A stretch of 64,000 nt of DNA from Rotaria macrura (Eukaryota; Rotifera; Eurotatoria; Philodinida; Philodinidae): the NCBI GenBank assembly GCA_900239685.1, contig OENT01000248.1:87804-151803 (forward strand), given 5' to 3'. Of the stretch, positions 63,886 to 64,000 are shown piece after piece. Below the pieces are notes generated by a model. That model had not been told where the DNA came from and did no database searches. It saw nothing but the letters and a program-made list of their open reading frames with translations. A program made the position numbers and the translations under genes. Numbering within the stretch: the first letter of the stretch is position 1; the number at the start of each line of letters is the position of its first letter.

Positions 63886-64000
63886 AGGCCAGGCCGGCCT
63901 GCAGGCGCCTGGTCGCCTGGCAGGCTGGACTGCAGGCCAGGCTGAGTTTTGAGATTTTAGCCTGGCCTGCATCAGGCCAGGCCGGTCTGAACTGTTCAGC
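63886..64000. repeat. GC-rich palindromic repeat running off the window edge
   Basis: Directly after the hAT TSD, GGCCAGGCCGGCCTGCAGGC-type words recur in both orientations. TGCAGGCCAGGCT (63931-63943) pairs perfectly with AGCCTGGCCTGCA (63959-63971) around a 15-bp loop. Composition differs sharply from the host DNA. It is probably the terminus of another transposon that continues beyond 64000. Confidence 0.6.

Noticed and set aside
1..64000. tRNA, rRNA, CRISPR arrays, bacterial operons and telomeric repeats
   Set aside because: I looked for B-box-like GGTTCGAATCC words, spaced direct repeats and telomere-like runs by eye and found none that held up. A dedicated RNA search could still find something I missed.

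Overview
The window looks like nuclear DNA of a small invertebrate animal. It is AT-rich. Nearly all introns in the genes I could rebuild are 38-66 bp with GT..AG ends. The genes include a clear metazoan VMP1 and an NWD1-type NACHT/WD40 receptor. These features, plus many different DNA transposons present in one or two copies each and PqiA-like genes of bacterial type, suggest a bdelloid rotifer. That assignment is inference; no marker in the window proves it.

Layout. At 2-616 (+) is the 3' end of an unrecognised, beta-rich coding gene. At 897-1839 is a non-autonomous hAT transposon with an 8-bp target-site duplication (TSD). At 2470-2790 (-) is a possible two-exon gene for a very hydrophobic 86-aa peptide. 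From about 6.9 to 14.3 kb runs a very diverged satellite with a unit of about 92 bp, about 80 units long, with a 183-bp dimeric higher-order repeat near 12.3-13.2 kb. From 14.3 to 20.6 kb I see no gene, only a degenerate inverted repeat at 18865-19116.

At 20597-28749 (-) lies a 12-exon NWD1-like gene (DUF4062, NACHT, beta-propeller; about 1650 aa). Its single long intron carries a palindromic MITE (short non-autonomous transposon), and a second copy of that MITE sits 4 kb upstream of the gene in opposite orientation. At 34210-35929 three hAT-type elements are nested inside one another, each with its own 8-bp TSD, and a 92-bp assembly gap lies in the innermost one.

At 40121-46391 (-) is a 7-exon, 950-aa DDE-transposase-like gene with an acidic stretch, a helix-turn-helix-like segment and a C-terminal C2H2 finger. 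It looks domesticated. Its long intron holds three different inverted-repeat elements, one of them an 83-bp, nearly perfect palindrome with an 8-bp TSD.

From 48.7 to 55.9 kb is a tandem pair of two-exon PqiA-like four-helix membrane proteins (49844-50854 and 54813-55858, +). Each is preceded by a 285-bp non-coding block that is far better conserved than the proteins. At 59248-60666 (+) is VMP1. At 61335-63877 is a complete but dead hAT element with GC-rich ends, an 8-bp TSD and a decayed transposase. The window ends in another GC-rich, palindromic repeat that runs off the edge.

The genes do not form an operon-like unit. Three themes recur: membrane and stress proteins (VMP1, PqiA-like), an innate-immune or signalling NLR (NACHT-type receptor), and heavy colonisation of introns and intergenic DNA by hAT-type and other inverted-repeat elements, one transposase of which has apparently become a host gene.
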